Part shown: positions 43,290 through 55,285 of the stretch, piece by piece
Position numbering within the stretch: position 1 is the stretch's first letter
How the letters are laid out: the number at the start of each line of letters is the position of its first letter
NCBI GenBank assembly: GCA_018398805.1
Contig: JAGFBZ010002129.1
Location: forward strand, 186,001-250,000
DNA: 64,000 bases
Direction of reading: 5' to 3'
Source: Hirundichthys speculiger
Lineage: Eukaryota; Chordata; Actinopteri; Beloniformes; Exocoetidae
Notes under the pieces: model-generated
What the model was told of the DNA's origin: nothing
What the model saw: the letters and a program-made list of their open reading frames with translations, nothing else
The model's database searches: none
Position numbers and translations under genes: made by a program

Positions 43290-44145
43290 CTGAGACGCGG
43301 GAGGCAACCGGTTAGGTGGTTGGGTTCATTCCTGTTAGCATGAGGCTCTTTCAAAAAGGACGTTACAAAGCTTAAAGGTGGCCCGATAGAGTCTTCTACC
43401 TCCTCAGATCACAGAGAAACAGTACGGGTTGGGCGAAATAATCCAACATCGCCATGGCTGAAGCTGGCCCCATCCATCACCGTGGAGATCTCAGTCAGCA
43501 TCTACACTCTGTCACAAGTCCTCCATCACCTGAGAGATGCTGCAGTTATGAGGATGCTGCTGACCAGATGGCTCCACCTTCCTCACTGGACGACAATGAT
43601 GCTCTGAGGGAAACAACATAAAACCTGCAATAATAGCAACAACAATAATTAAAAAAAAAAAAAAAAAACAAGAGCACAAGCATCTTATAACATAACATAA
43701 GAAAATCATGCATTCACCACATTTACGATACAATTGTGAGTTGAGTAATAACTACAAGTGAAGAAAAATTAAAGGCTGTAGGTCAGCTGTAAAACATACA
43801 ATTCAAAGACAGAAACAGTCACAAACAGCATATATTTTAATACAGTTTCATCTGTATTAGTTTGCTAGTATAATATGTATAATATTTTTCAATAATCCAT
43901 GTAGGTGCCATGAGTCGAGTTCAGTTTATTGACGACTGAGGAAATAATTTTTGATTTCGCGATGTTTTGTTCATAACGGAAATTTCTCTCTTTGCATATC
44001 AGTTCACACCCATTAATCTTTTTTATTTATTTTTTTATATATATTTTTACACGTGACTCTAAATATCACAAATGTTAAAACAAGCCCCTGTGAATTTTAA
44101 AGTTTTAATATTTTTAATGCGACATCGGGGCGTCCGTTAGCTTAC

Positions 44146-44560
44146 CTGTGACTCACGTTCACGAGCTTCTCAGAAATTCAGATTAATTGCTCCTCATAAA
44201 CGTGAGATTCGTCAAACTAACGTAAAAGCGAGCGTCGTCACGGTTGAGCGCGTGTTTATTCCCGCTGTTAGTGATTCAAACCTCCGCAAGAAAATTTTCT
44301 TTTATGTAATAAGGACAAGTGTCAAGCAACGCGCAACGCAGACAAAAGATGACGGTTAGTTCATCCTGACTGATAGTAACCGCCTGCTCCGCGCACCGGT
44401 GCTATCATTCACCGCAGAGAACCGGGCGGCGACTGAGGTGGTCGCTCACTCCGCCCATGAATGTAGAAAACGATGATCAATTGAACGCAACTTTACCTGA
44501 ACGTTCCCCCCGGAAATTCACGCGCAGCAACCGTGGTCTCTTTCGCTCCTCGAGTTGGTA
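44146..44560 (-). promoter_or_regulatory. fzd3 CpG-rich 5' exon and promoter region (putative)
   Basis: CpG-dense compared with flanking AT-rich DNA (for example GCAACGCGCAACGCAG and CCGGGCGGCGACTGAGG). It ends in a strong minus-strand donor at 44146. Likely holds the noncoding first exon and start site; the exact TSS is not visible. Confidence 0.55.
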
Positions 44561-46190
44561 ACAATGAGTGAATGTCCTCCACCAGCGCCCTCCTCACCTC
44601 CTCTCCTCCTGTCCTCTTCCTCTGCCCCCCTTCTCCTCCTCCTCCTCCTTCTCACCCTCTCTTTTCTCCCCCTCCCCTGTCCTCCTCTCCCTTGCGGACC
44701 GTTAAGTTTGCGATGTTTTCAAAATGGCTTCCTGGTCCGAACCGCCAAAGTTAAAGCTTCGTAAGCAAAACGCAAGTAAAAACAAAAACACTAGAAACCA
44801 AGAACTAAAGCGAAAACTTTAGAAACTCACAGTTTCATGAACAAAAACGGGCACTGTAGAAGGTTAAAAAACAATTAATTGTGAGTTTTATGCTTTTAAG
44901 CCAAATACATATTTAAAGCAGAAGGATTATTAAGCAAAATCTTGATTGCTTGATTATTTTGAAGAGGGTTTTTTAGGGTTTGGTAATGCACTTTGAGAAC
45001 ATGATGTATAGTAGGGCATGGTGGCCATGTTGGTAGCTACGGAGCATGTGGAAAGACGAGTCATGAAAACACAAAGAATAAAAAAAAATATTGTGGAAAG
45101 AAATACTGTGACAAGCAAGAAAGAAAACAGTAAGAAAACATTGTTTGGGTAAGGAAAAAAAAAAGCTTGCCCATGTCTTTGTCACTTTGCCATCTTTGCA
45201 TACTACAGTAAAATTCAGATGTATACTTTTCACTTTTTCACATTTAATATAATATCATAATATTGAATAATATTAGATTGAACAGAAACAGAAAATTCTG
45301 TAGATTAAACTTATTGTAAATTAGTTATACCAAAGTCATTACTTATGTTTAATTGAATGATTAAGCACACAAAAATATGTAAGACACCGTTTCTTTTTAG
45401 AGGATTGACGCTTACATCGTATTATTCTCCTGATAGGAAAGTGAACAACTGCCTTCATTGTTGAAGTTTTTTTTGTTTGTTTTCTGACCCAGCCAAACCA
45501 ATAGCTTCATTAACAAAACTGAAGTAAAACAAAAAACACAAAAAACTAAATCTAAATCTAAAACATTAGGAACTCTCAACTTCATGTACAAAGGAAAACA
45601 GCAGTGTAACAGTGTAACAAGACAAATACATTTGAATTGCTAACCTATCTCATGGGTATTACAAATAATAAATGGGGTGTACGTTTTCTCTAACATTTGA
45701 AGGCCAAATATTAAGAAAAGATCAAAATCCAAACTAAAAAGGAAAAAAACAGGCATTCTTTTAAAAGTATTGAAACAAGCATGAAAGAAAGACAGCAGGA
45801 AACCTTTTTTTGGATAAGAAAAACAGCTTTCTATGTTGCTTTGTCATCTTCGGCTACTCCGGCTACTTCGGCTATTCATATTTATGCCTTTCACTTTTCT
45901 ACCTTTAATACTGTCAGCAATTCTGTAAAATTTGATTGTTGCCTGAAACACAGAGAATTATATAGGTTAAAATGGTTTTAGATGAGTTATCCCATGCTAG
46001 TTACTTCTATTTAATTAAACAAATTGGCGTATACAAATATATAATATAAGCATAATTTTTCTTCAGTGAATTAACACTATGTATTAATATGCAGATATGA
46101 AGCTGAATTGCCTCCTGTTTTAGTTTTTTGTTTGTTTTGGTTTTTTTGAATTTGGAAGACTTTTTTTCTATTTTACTTTGAAGGTTTGTT
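44561..46190. other. fzd3-fbxo16 intergenic spacer with putative tandem duplication
   Basis: Pyrimidine-rich CTC/CCT repeats at 44575-44695, then AT-rich DNA. The block at about 44760-45360 and the block at about 45500-46020 share diverged matching segments in the same order, suggesting an old tandem duplication. No gene seen. Confidence 0.55.
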
Positions 46191-46207
46191 TCCGGTTTCA
46201 CGCATTC

Positions 46208-46217
46208 TGCGCATGCG
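46208..46217. promoter_or_regulatory. NRF1-like motif in fbxo16 promoter
   Basis: TGCGCATGCG inside a CpG-rich patch at about 46190-46330, just upstream of the inferred first exon of fbxo16. NRF1 sites are common in CpG promoters. Confidence 0.55.
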
Positions 46218-46816
46218 TAACTTGACGCAGCTCTCCCCCTCTTCTTCTCAGCAGGTTCTCTGTCTTCGCGGCGCACGACCGCCCATCCGAGCACGAGCAG
46301 GCTTTCTCTGAATGAAAAAGTTGTCTAGTAGTGTGTCTGCGGAGATAATTAAAAGAAAAAAAAGTTTTTTACCAAAGCCGCCCAGCAGCGGGGTGAATGG
46401 AATAAAAGAAGCCCCGAGAAGCCAATGGCCTTTATTCAAACATGTCCGTTTCTATAGGACCTACAGCGACCATTTAACAAGTAACAGGCCGAGGCAGATG
46501 CTCTATATAGTAATTACATTTGCAGGGCTTTAGCTCTGCATTTGTCATCATTAGAGCCACCGACGTCTGTACAGCCTATACTGCACAAACTCCACTGTGG
46601 TTTGCATTGTATTCCCCACTCTTTCCCTGTGCGTGATAGGCTGCGGCAGCCAGGCCTTGTAAGGAGAGCATACACTCTCTGTTACTATGGAAACAGGTCA
46701 ACTGTGCACGAGGAAGTGGGAAGAAGAAGAAGAAGAAGAGTTGGGTGCTGAACACAAAAGTCAAACATATAGCGTTGACAGGAGTTGGATTTCTTTTACC
46801 AGATAAAGAGAGCTTG

Positions 46817-46819
46817 ATG
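46817..46819 (+). CDS. fbxo16: fbxo16 putative initiator codon at 5' exon end
   Basis: ATG|gtgagt forms a strong donor. Spliced to 47032 it reads MMPLAPRSP, like the MM start I recall for human FBXO16. If not spliced this way, the second ATG at 47032 would serve. Confidence 0.6.
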
Positions 46820-49800
46820 GTGAGTCAAATACTACATGAGCGTGTTGTAGTGAGGTGTCAGGTTCAGTTAGTCTTCATGGGAAATGTTTCTTTTGGTTTT
46901 CATGATTTATTTATTTATTTATTTATTACAAGATACATAATTGAAACTGCAGTGAGTAGATTAAAGCATACAGAATTGAATAAAGCCTCATGTTTGTGTA
47001 TTTCTGTTTATCTTTTCTTTATTATTCCAAGATGCCACTTGCACCAAGATCCCCCACAAACTGGGCCAAGATGCAGACCAAGCTGAGCGCCTGGACCCCC
47101 CTGAACCATCCACCGACCAACAGCAAGGTCCAGACTCTGAAAATATCAAGCCAAAAGCAAGTTATTAATTAACAGAATGCAGCTTTTTTTTCTGGGATAC
47201 CTAACGGTGGGAGCTCTTCTTTTTGTTTGTTTAAGACAAAGACAAAAAGGTCTGGTAAATTTACAGCTTCAATCAATCAGTTAATCAGACTTTATTCGTA
47301 CAGCACTTTTCATGCAACTTGTCCAACACAAAGCGATCTACAGAATTAAAACGAAAGCAACAGAAATACGGTAAAATACAAAAAAGACACACATTGATGT
47401 AAACACGATCGCACACATAGATGCACGTTATACAGACACTCAGCAACACAGCCCCAGACCCATATCCATGATTGGAGGAATAACGGAGCAAAAATGGAGG
47501 AAACGGCATCTTTAGTCTGAGAGGAAATACTGAAGATTGGCAATTAAAATACATAAAACACATAAGAAGCAATCAAATAAATCAATAGGTACATGCTTAG
47601 ATTAGGGGAGTATTAAGTTAATAAATTAGAGTAGAAAATGTAGTCAGAGTTAAAATGTTATGAATATATATATAATTAACCATAAAAGCTCATTTAAAGG
47701 TGAAATTAAAATTATGGGTCTTGAGTTGCCTTTTAAAAACATCCAGAATTTTTTTTAGATGTGATGTGATTTGTGAGCATAACGTTGATTTGAAAAGCAA
47801 ACAATAGTGTTGCTGAAATGGATAAAATTAAAACTTCATATATTTCTCTCAGAGACTTGATGGCATAGAGGCATAAATATGCAGGAATTATGTGCTCTAG
47901 TACAGACAAAATATCTCAAAGTTATTGAGTTATACAGTGTGAGTTTAGTTTCACTCTCAGAATCCATTTTTGTTAACTCAGGTGTTCTGCTCCAGACGTA
48001 ATGATGTCATATACTTTACATTTGCACCATTAAAGCCAAGGTTAAAATGGTCATACTTTATAGATTCAAGTCGGAAAAAGTTAGCTTGAAACCTATATTC
48101 TGTCCAGTAAATATAGTAATAGAAAAAGAATCAGGTAGCAGTACGTCTTAATTTGTTATGAACAGCTACTTTCATAATCTCAAGCTTTGCCCCAGTTCTT
48201 TATGTATTATAACTTATCATTTCCCCATTTTCTTTCTTTTTTTTTTTTCTTCAGGTGTTTGAAGAGAGGCGACGCCTTCTGGCAAAGTGGGTAAGATAAG
48301 CAAGGCAAGTTAGTTTTAGAGAGCATAATTCGAACATTTACAAAAACCTTTACATAAAACATAAAAATGTATTAAATCAAAATGCAAAAACAATACATAA
48401 AAATTTGGAAATTATAAAATATGTCAAATGAAACAGTAAAAGGTACACTGACTGACTGCAACATCAAAATCAAAGATTTTGTTTAAAAGAGGCGAGTGTT
48501 GCAGCAGACCTGCTACAGATGGAGGTTGAGCCCAAATAAATGGTTCATAAAAAATTCATGCAGCTTTTTCCATGTTTAATTTAAACTCCGTGACAGACAG
48601 CAGATGTGTTCGAGAGGTCCTAGGATGCCTGGAAGGTTCATCACATACCAAGAGATCTGAAATATATGAAGACAATGAATGGAAATGCACTTTAATCCAC
48701 TGATTAGTTATTTTGTGCACAGTGAGCAGGACGTGTCTTAATTAGTTGAGAGAAACTCACCTTGTGCTCTGTAGAGTTTAGTTCAACTCAATTCATGTGC
48801 AGTGTGCACATGAAATATTCAGTCACATATCTTAATGTCTCAAACAGTTTGATAGGTGGTCTGACCGTCAGAGGAAGGAGGTGCTGCAGGACTTTGTTTT
48901 GAACTGTTCTGTGGATCAGCTCCGGTTCCTGAGCCTGAGTGTGAGCAGACAGCTCCCCCTGCAGGCCGCAGACTTCACCTGCCTGCTGCCCAGAGCCCTC
49001 TGCCTCTACCTCTTCTCCTTCCTGGACCCACGCAGCCTCTGTCGATGCGCTCAGGTACACACGGATGCAGCTGCCGAGCCAGTTGATAATACTCGAGTAT
49101 AATCAGTTCAGGCCCTTTATCTTTCTGAAAAAATGGCATATTAATGGATTCACATTCTCCGTGAAAGGTGAGCTGGCACTGGAAGAGCATAGTGGAGCTG
49201 GACCAACTGTGGATGCCAAAGTGTCTGAGGCTCGGGTGGTGCATAGACTTCACCCCGACACCGTTCGAGCGGGGCGTCTGGAAGAGGCACTACATAGAGT
49301 CTGTCCAGGAACTGCGACTCAGCCTGCTGCAGGTCAGGAAATCAGATCCTGAAGGCCAAACGCTGCTAAAATCGCTTTATTTTGTTCTGATATATACAAC
49401 ACCATGCTCCATAAAGAGCAGCTTGATGGAAATTAGCTACAGGTTAGTACCATTATTAAAAATCTGCTCTCTATCTCTGGACTGTTTCGTCCCAGCGGCA
49501 CTCGACGGCTCCTGATGTTTCAGCTGTCAGCAGTGGAGGCAAAGATCCGGTAGAATTAAACTACATCAACAAGGAGCCCCCAGCATCCACCAGCCAGCCG
49601 CATGCACCCAGCTCTGGGTCACGGTTAAAAAACCAGAAGGAGGTACCTGCGCTTCCACCATGGAGAGATTCTGACAGACACCCCAGAGACACAATACGCT
49701 TCAACTACCTGGACAACCTGGACCCTCTGGAGCAGGCGCTGAGCGTGTGAGACAGCAGGGAACTTTGATGGGTTACACACTGATCTATTAGAGAATAAAC

Positions 49801-51944
49801 TCCCTTGAGATAAGAAATGAAATGTAAACCACTCAGTCTGTCCAGGGCTTTTTTAAACTAGGGCTGGGCAACGATTAAAATTTTAATCGCGATTAATCGC
49901 ATGATTTCCCTGATTAATCACATTGTATACGCAAAATCAAATAATTCAAAAGTAGTGTAAAGCGCACTTTTATTTAAATGTTCTGCTGCCATATGAACTA
50001 AAGTGCTAAAACATTTGTTGTTCAAACACTTTTCACATCAGCACTTGTCAGTAACACATATTTAGTGTAAATCTCATCTTAAAAAATTAAAACTTATTGC
50101 CACTGCCAGGGCATTAATGACATCTTTGTTTTTATAAAAAATAAAAAAAAAGTTTACAAACAAAATCCAACAAAATGATTGTGGCTCAGCACAATCAGAA
50201 CATTAAAACAGGTAATTTCTGAGGTAACAGCAGAAACCTTTAATGGGGAGTTAAAAGTTTCTGCTGTCATATTTGTTTATATTAGTAACAACTTGGCAGT
50301 TTTACAAATAACCTTGTTTCTGTCAAATCCTCCATCTGGGAGAACTTTAAAATGAAAATGTCCATGTTAAAGTTCAGTAACTTTACCAATCCGTGTATCA
50401 TTCATTCTTTCCATTTTCAACTGCCAATCAAAAAAAAAAAAAAAAAACATTTTATTACATTTTTCGTTTTTTAATCTAACACAAAAAAAACCCTGAAAAT
50501 ACTGCCTGTTTTTTTATATTTCAATTTTAGACTTGGATCAAAAATACGAAATTAAAAAATGGGCCACAGAACTGAATTTTATTTTTATAATTGAGGACTG
50601 GACTTTCTGTGGTCATTACACATCTGTGCCACTAGATGGAGCTGCACTGCAGTAACCAGCTAGAGAACAGCAGGACAGTGAACACATGGAGCAGATCTGA
50701 TGCAACATGGAGGAATGACGCGAACGTTTTGTTGCAGTCTAGAATTTTTTTTTAGACAGAATTGTTAATATTGCTACCTGAGTTGCTACCAAAACTGTAA
50801 AGTTCACAGATTTTTACCGTTCTCCATGTCTGTTTTAGCTTTTCTGCATTGTTTACCTGCCAATCATCTTCCGGTTCCGCAGCAGCCAGTAACAGACTTT
50901 TCAAAACAAAAGCATGTGAGCAACATGTGTTAACGCTCGATAACATAAATGTCGGCGTTAATAAATTAACGAGTTAATGCGATAATAACGCGTTAACTTG
51001 CCCAGCCCTAATTTAAACCAAGTAGACACACCAAGTAGCACAGTCTACTTTTGGGGGTAAAAAAATAGCTCTTTGTTAATAGAATAGAAATTATTTTTGT
51101 TCGTGTTGACATAGTTTTGAACTGCCTACATTAACATTTGTTAAAGCAAGTCATTTATGCATAGCATCTGCCACATTTGACCACCTGACCCTTCTCAGGT
51201 TGAGGTTGCTGACATTAAGTCACTGTGAACCGCCTGAATAAGTGACAGGATGCAGATTAACGTGGCCGTCTCTCTCCAGCCAGATGAGAAGCAGGGCCTC
51301 CACCTGCCGCACCAGCACATCCAAGATGGACATTGGAAGGAGGAAGACGCCATCTGACACCACTTACAAACTACGCAAAGCCAAGTCACTGGTAAACTGC
51401 GCTCCATTTGTCATCGCCAGCATGACCTTGCTGTGATTGGGACCTTCCTGTCTTGGGTTCAGGGGGGCGATAAACGCAGACCATCCCCTGGAGGCCGAGC
51501 AACCAGCAGGCATCATGCATAATGGAGCAGTGTTTACACAGAAATGCATGTTAATAATGAAGCGTACAGAGAGGGGGGAAAAGGGGAAATTATGCTGATG
51601 ATGGGAATTAAGGGAAAGGTGAAATAGCGGACACAGTGGCCTTTAGGTTTTGATAAAATCTGTTTTCTTTTTTTTAAATTTAGATGTTTCTCAGCTCCAG
51701 CTGCAATCCCCACAACGCTCCCTCTCCTCCTCCTCCTGCTCCACATCATCAGACCCAAAATCGCCCCCTGTGGGCATCTCACACTGAAAACCACCTCATC
51801 ACCAAGGAGACCGCCAAGAGCTTGCTTGGCCTGGCGCAGTGGAATGCTGGGATCTGTCCGAGGCCAGTCAGGACACCGATGCCTCGGCTGAGTGCGGAGG
51901 CGCTCGGGGCATTCAAGCGCTTCACACAGGAGCGTTCCCAGTAA
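46817..51944 (+). CDS. fbxo16: F-box only protein 16, 7 coding exons plus split initiator
   Basis: Substrate-recognition subunit of SCF (SKP1-CUL1-F-box) ubiquitin ligases. Exons: 46817-46819 (ATG at the end of the 5' exon), 47032-47127, 48255-48290, 48848-49054, 49168-49332, 49496-49744, 51284-51391 and 51684-51944. The F-box spans LLPRALCLYLFSFLDPRSLC to about LDQLWM, followed by a Trp/Pro-rich segment and the conserved PPWRD...IRFNYLDN motif of FBXO16. All junctions are in phase. Predicted length is about 374 residues against 292 in human as I recall, because of an 86-residue last exon. In human, FBXO16 also neighbours FZD3, which supports the name. Confidence 0.93.
47032..47127 (+). CDS. 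fbxo16: fbxo16 exon: N-terminus
   Basis: MPLAPRSPTNWAKMQTKLSA then WTPLNHPPTNSK. Acceptor attccaag, donor AAG|gtccag. KMQTK..WTPLNH is the family N-terminal motif. Confidence 0.9.
47260..47345 (-). mobile_element. LINE 3' end fragment, reverse orientation
   Basis: CAATCAATCAGTTAATCAGA, then CTTTATTCGTACAGCACTTT: the reverse of a fish non-LTR 3' end with its TGATTG tail. In a fbxo16 intron. Confidence 0.65.
48255..48290 (+). CDS. fbxo16: fbxo16 36-nt exon
   Basis: VFEERRRLLAKW between acceptor ttcttcag and donor TGG|gtaaga; matches human VFEERRALLGKW. Confidence 0.93.
48848..49054 (+). CDS. fbxo16: fbxo16 exon: F-box
   Basis: FDRWSDRQRKEVLQDFVLNC, then LPRALCLYLFSFLDPRSLCR and CAQ. Contains most of the SKP1-binding F-box. 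Confidence 0.96.
49168..49332 (+). CDS. fbxo16: fbxo16 exon: post-F-box
   Basis: VSWHWKSIVELDQLWMPKCL, then FTPTPFERGVWKRHYIESVQ. Donor CAG|gtcagg. Confidence 0.95.
49496..49744 (+). CDS. fbxo16: fbxo16 exon: Ser/Pro linker and FNYLDN motif
   Basis: RHSTAPDVSAVSSGGKDPVE, then VPALPPWRDSDRHPRDTIRF and NYLDNLDPLEQALS. Ends at AGC|gtgtga; reading through gives V-stop and a poly(A) signal (see the early 3' end). Confidence 0.9.
49745..49799 (+). terminator. Alternative fbxo16 3' end
   Basis: Direct read-through from the 49496-49744 exon reaches TGA at 49748-49750 and AATAAA at 49794-49799, so a short isoform of about 253 residues is possible. Confidence 0.45.
49859..51010. mobile_element. hAT-type element, non-autonomous, 1.15 kb
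   Basis: Ends TAGGGCTGGGCAACGATT and TTAACTTGCCCAGCCCTA. Flanks TTTTAAAC and ATTTAAAC agree at 7 of 8 bases. No intact transposase. Lies in the last-but-one fbxo16 intron, 60 bp after the early poly(A) signal. Confidence 0.85.
51284..51391 (+). CDS. fbxo16: fbxo16 exon: basic segment
   Basis: MRSRASTCRTSTSKMDIGRR, then SDTTYKLRKAKSL. A tandem acceptor (ccagccag) is present; only the second AG keeps the frame. RKAKS aligns with RKAQS near the human C-terminus. Confidence 0.85.
51684..51944 (+). CDS. fbxo16: fbxo16 last coding exon, fish C-terminal extension
   Basis: MFLSSSCNPHNAPSPPPPAP, then ETAKSLLGLAQWNAGICPRP and a Phe/Lys-rich end, TAA at 51942-51944. Human ends soon after this junction, so about 70 extra residues are predicted here. 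Confidence 0.78.
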   Translation: MFLSSSCNPHNAPSPPPPAPHHQTQNRPLWASHTENHLITKETAKSLLGLAQWNAGICPRPVRTPMPRLSAEALGAFKRFTQERSQ

Positions 51945-52326
51945 GTTATCGCACTTCCTCTGCACCGCCGGGCTGAATGTGATGCAACCGCACAGTAAGA
52001 AAAGCATCCAGAGCAAATTAGAGGTGAATGAAAATGAAAATTAATGATCCTGCAAGTAAGTGCCCTGATCTTCCTGATGGGAGGTAAACAATGAAATACA
52101 TAACAGTATTGATATTTATATCTAAAAACAAGTGTAGATGGGTAACTGTCAGGAGGTGTGCATGAAAAATGCATGTATTATAGTATTGTTGCATTAGATA
52201 GTATTGTATCGGTTATCTAAAGAACGAAAATGTTCAATATGAGGAGTAGTAATCTTAAAGATCTAATACGCTAATGTTAACAATGACCTAGAAGAATTTA
52301 AAGGGGACCCCTAACCGAAGAACATA

Positions 52327-52692
52327 CAGTCATGGAAAAAATTATTAGACTACCATTTTTTCTTCACTTTCTTGTTCATTTTAATACCTGGTACCACTAA
52401 ACGTCATCATGTGACTAAAACAGACAGAAAAGAAAACACTGAATGCATAAAAGCAGTGTATTTGGCAGTACAACGCCATAGCTATTGATGTAAAAACTTA
52501 AGTGATTTAGGTTATAATCAAGAAAACCATGGAAAATGGTGAGATATCAGCTCTTAAATAAAACTCTTATGAGCAATCTTTGTGGTTATTGTTATGTTTG
52601 TCCAAACAAATGTACATTTAGTTGTAGCAGGCATTAAAATGAACAAGAAACTGAAGAAAACAAGGGTGGTCTAATAATTTTTTCCATGACTG
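52327..52692. mobile_element. Tc1/mariner-type MITE, copy 2 (366 bp)
   Basis: Same length, ends and orientation as 24304-24669, with about six substitutions seen by eye. TA on both sides. Downstream of fbxo16. Confidence 0.93.
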
Positions 52693-53925
52693 TATGTGGA
52701 AATGATATGCAGACTCACACTGAGAATTTCATACTTTGAAAAATATTTCATGAAAAACAGGAGAATTAGTTTCATAGTGATGCGATCTTCACAATATGAT
52801 TATGATATTTCAAAATTTTAAGTTTAAAACAAACTTGACCATTTCTTACAGAATTATTAGTAATGGGAAGTGTTTTTACTTCTGTGACAACTGTTTAATA
52901 TGAAAAGATCTGAGTTGTTAAAATGTGAACTGAAACTGTATTCACTAGTTTTAGCTAACATAGAACATAAATCTTATCCCCCTCATGCATATAATTTACG
53001 TTCATGAAAAGAAGTTAATCACACAGGCTCAAACATGTCAACATGATGAATACTGCTGGTGTTATTGTCACCTTTTGATCTCTTCTGTCAGTTCTTTTTA
53101 AAGGCACACTATGTAGTAAAATCATTTCAAAGCACATGGGGGCGCACAGCTCTGCTGCGTTGACAAAAGACCCACTGACGATACTGTGCTAATGATTGGG
53201 GACAGTCTGGTATGTCTTACAATACCACTTTGAGCCACTAGAGCTGCCCTTCGTTGCGTGTTACACCAGAAGCTGACTATTAACTTTGTAATATGCTCCC
53301 CCATGTGGTCAGAAGTGTTATTGCTACACTGAGTGGCTTTTAGGTGATTCTTTTTTTTAATGTTGAGCCCAATATATTCAGCTAAAGAGTTACTAGAACT
53401 ATACTATAATCAAATGACACCAATACTCTTGTCTTTTTATCATAGGTACACCATTATTTGAAGTTTCAGCCCTGGACTGCATAAAAAGAACTGAGATATA
53501 CAGGAGAGAGACCGAAGTACAGCACACAGCATGAAGACTACAAGCTTCACTGGTGGTTAAAGGGCAAGGCTTCATGTTGTCAGTGCTTTTAAAAAAAAAT
53601 ATATAAAAAAACTGAACATTTTGTAAAAGAGCTTTATTAAAGGTCAGGTAAGCAATTTTGTTTTCTTCCTTTTTTCTAAATGGCAAAGATGTTCTGGATT
53701 AGAAAACATGTAAAATGTCTTACCCTCCCTTTAAAGAAGATATCCTCTCCACTGATTTATACTTCTAATGAGGACACATTTAAAAGTTGGATTTCATTGT
53801 TTTCAAATTATTACAATAGCTATCAGATGTGAAAGAAGAGAGATATTTCAATGCACTGCAGTGCATTAAATCCTGTGAAAATTATAAATAATGATGCAAA
53901 TGGACTCTTTAAGAAATGTACCACC

Positions 53926-53931
53926 TTTATT
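53926..53931 (-). terminator. Candidate cyrib polyadenylation signal
   Basis: AATAAA on the minus strand, about 2.3 kb after the cyrib stop. One of several possibilities. Confidence 0.35.
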
Positions 53932-55160
53932 ATCCAATCCACACATCCCATTCAGTAAGCAATAACAATGCCAAAGCAATTTATATAAACAGTGAGTCCA
54001 AACTCCAAAAATATTAAACAATAACTGTCAGTTTAAGACAAAAAGAAAACGTTCAAAACAACTTTTGTATTGAATCACAGTAGCATATCTTGGGCAGAGA
54101 GGGAAACTTGTGTACATCAGTCCTGACAGAGGATGTGATCTTTGTGTTTTAAAACCCACTCCGGTCACATCCGAGACGTCGCCATCATACGTACATCTGG
54201 TTTCTCAGCATGTACAGTTTCCACTCACACATCGCATCCTAAGTATGGCTCGTGCACATGTATATATTGGACATGGATATATTACTAAATACAAGAGATT
54301 CAATTAAAAAAACAGACGTAGAAAAAAAAAAACATGTTAATGTGATGTTATTTATTTACTATAACCGAGGGCTGACAAGCTAATTTAAGGACAGCAGGTT
54401 GTCTTTACGCTTTATATGGCTTATGGATTCAAAACAATGGAAGTGTTTATATCTGTCACAGGCTAAGACCTAATGTTTGTCAGCTTATGTAAGGCAATGC
54501 TGCGCTCCATCACAGACGCACACTCACAGGGGTTAAGCTCTTATTCAATCAGGTGGATGATGTGTTGCGGCGATTATGATGTAGGGATCACTGTAATATA
54601 TTTGATAGTCTGATAGCCATTTTAACAAAAAAACAACAACAAACTCCCCCTAAAAAAAAAAAACACACCGTCTCACTCATTGGTTTTCAGAGATTACAGT
54701 GAAAAAGAGCCACAGTTTAATAGTCACAGATTGTCCAACCTAGTTTGAGGAAGTGAAGAGCTGCTGCTCAGCATCCACGGGGTAATAATAGTAGTATGAT
54801 GAATGATTCTATTATTAATACCCCACATAAGGCAGCCTGAGGTTTTCATCAGTGCTGGTGGCTACGAACTAAAAAGGTCGCAGGCCTTATTTTTCTTTCA
54901 GCAACAGTCTGATATAAGGCTAAGAGTTTATTAGAAAACCCTCACACATAAAATTAAATCAAACAGAATTCATTGAATAAAAACAGAGCGGCATCAATTG
55001 TAATTCTCTAGGTTGATTGAGATTTTCTTAAATGTCTGTCTGGCTAATTCTGATTTCTTATAAATCAAACCAAGTTAATATAATGAACCTGTCAAAGATA
55101 GCAGAGGCTGCAGGCTGCATGCTTTACTGTTTTTATCCTTTTAAACCTTTCCTAGCATCA

Positions 55161-55285
55161 TAGGGGCGTGTAGTGGGTAAAGTTGGTTGCCCTCCAACCA
55201 GAAGATCACTGCTCAAGAGTCCCGGTCCCAACCCCAGATAAATGGGGATGGTTCTGTCAGGAAGAGCATCTAGTTTAAAAACAAC
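55161..55285 (+). mobile_element. SINE fragment, tRNA-related
   Basis: TAGGGGCGTGTAGTGGGTAA, then CAGGAAGAGCATCTAG, resembling the vertebrate V-SINE core (GGAAGGGCATCC). Decayed; not a functional tRNA. Confidence 0.6.

Noticed and set aside
46312..46533. 73-residue ORF upstream of fbxo16
   Set aside because: Lies in the inferred 5' exon; could be an upstream ORF, but there is no similarity or further support for it being a gene.
53096..53752. Possible MITE starting TTTAAAGGCACACTATGTAG
   Set aside because: The opposite end matches only a few bases and no target duplication was found.
55161..55285. Possible tRNA gene
   Set aside because: Only B-box-like and SINE-tail motifs; no cloverleaf, so it is a SINE remnant.
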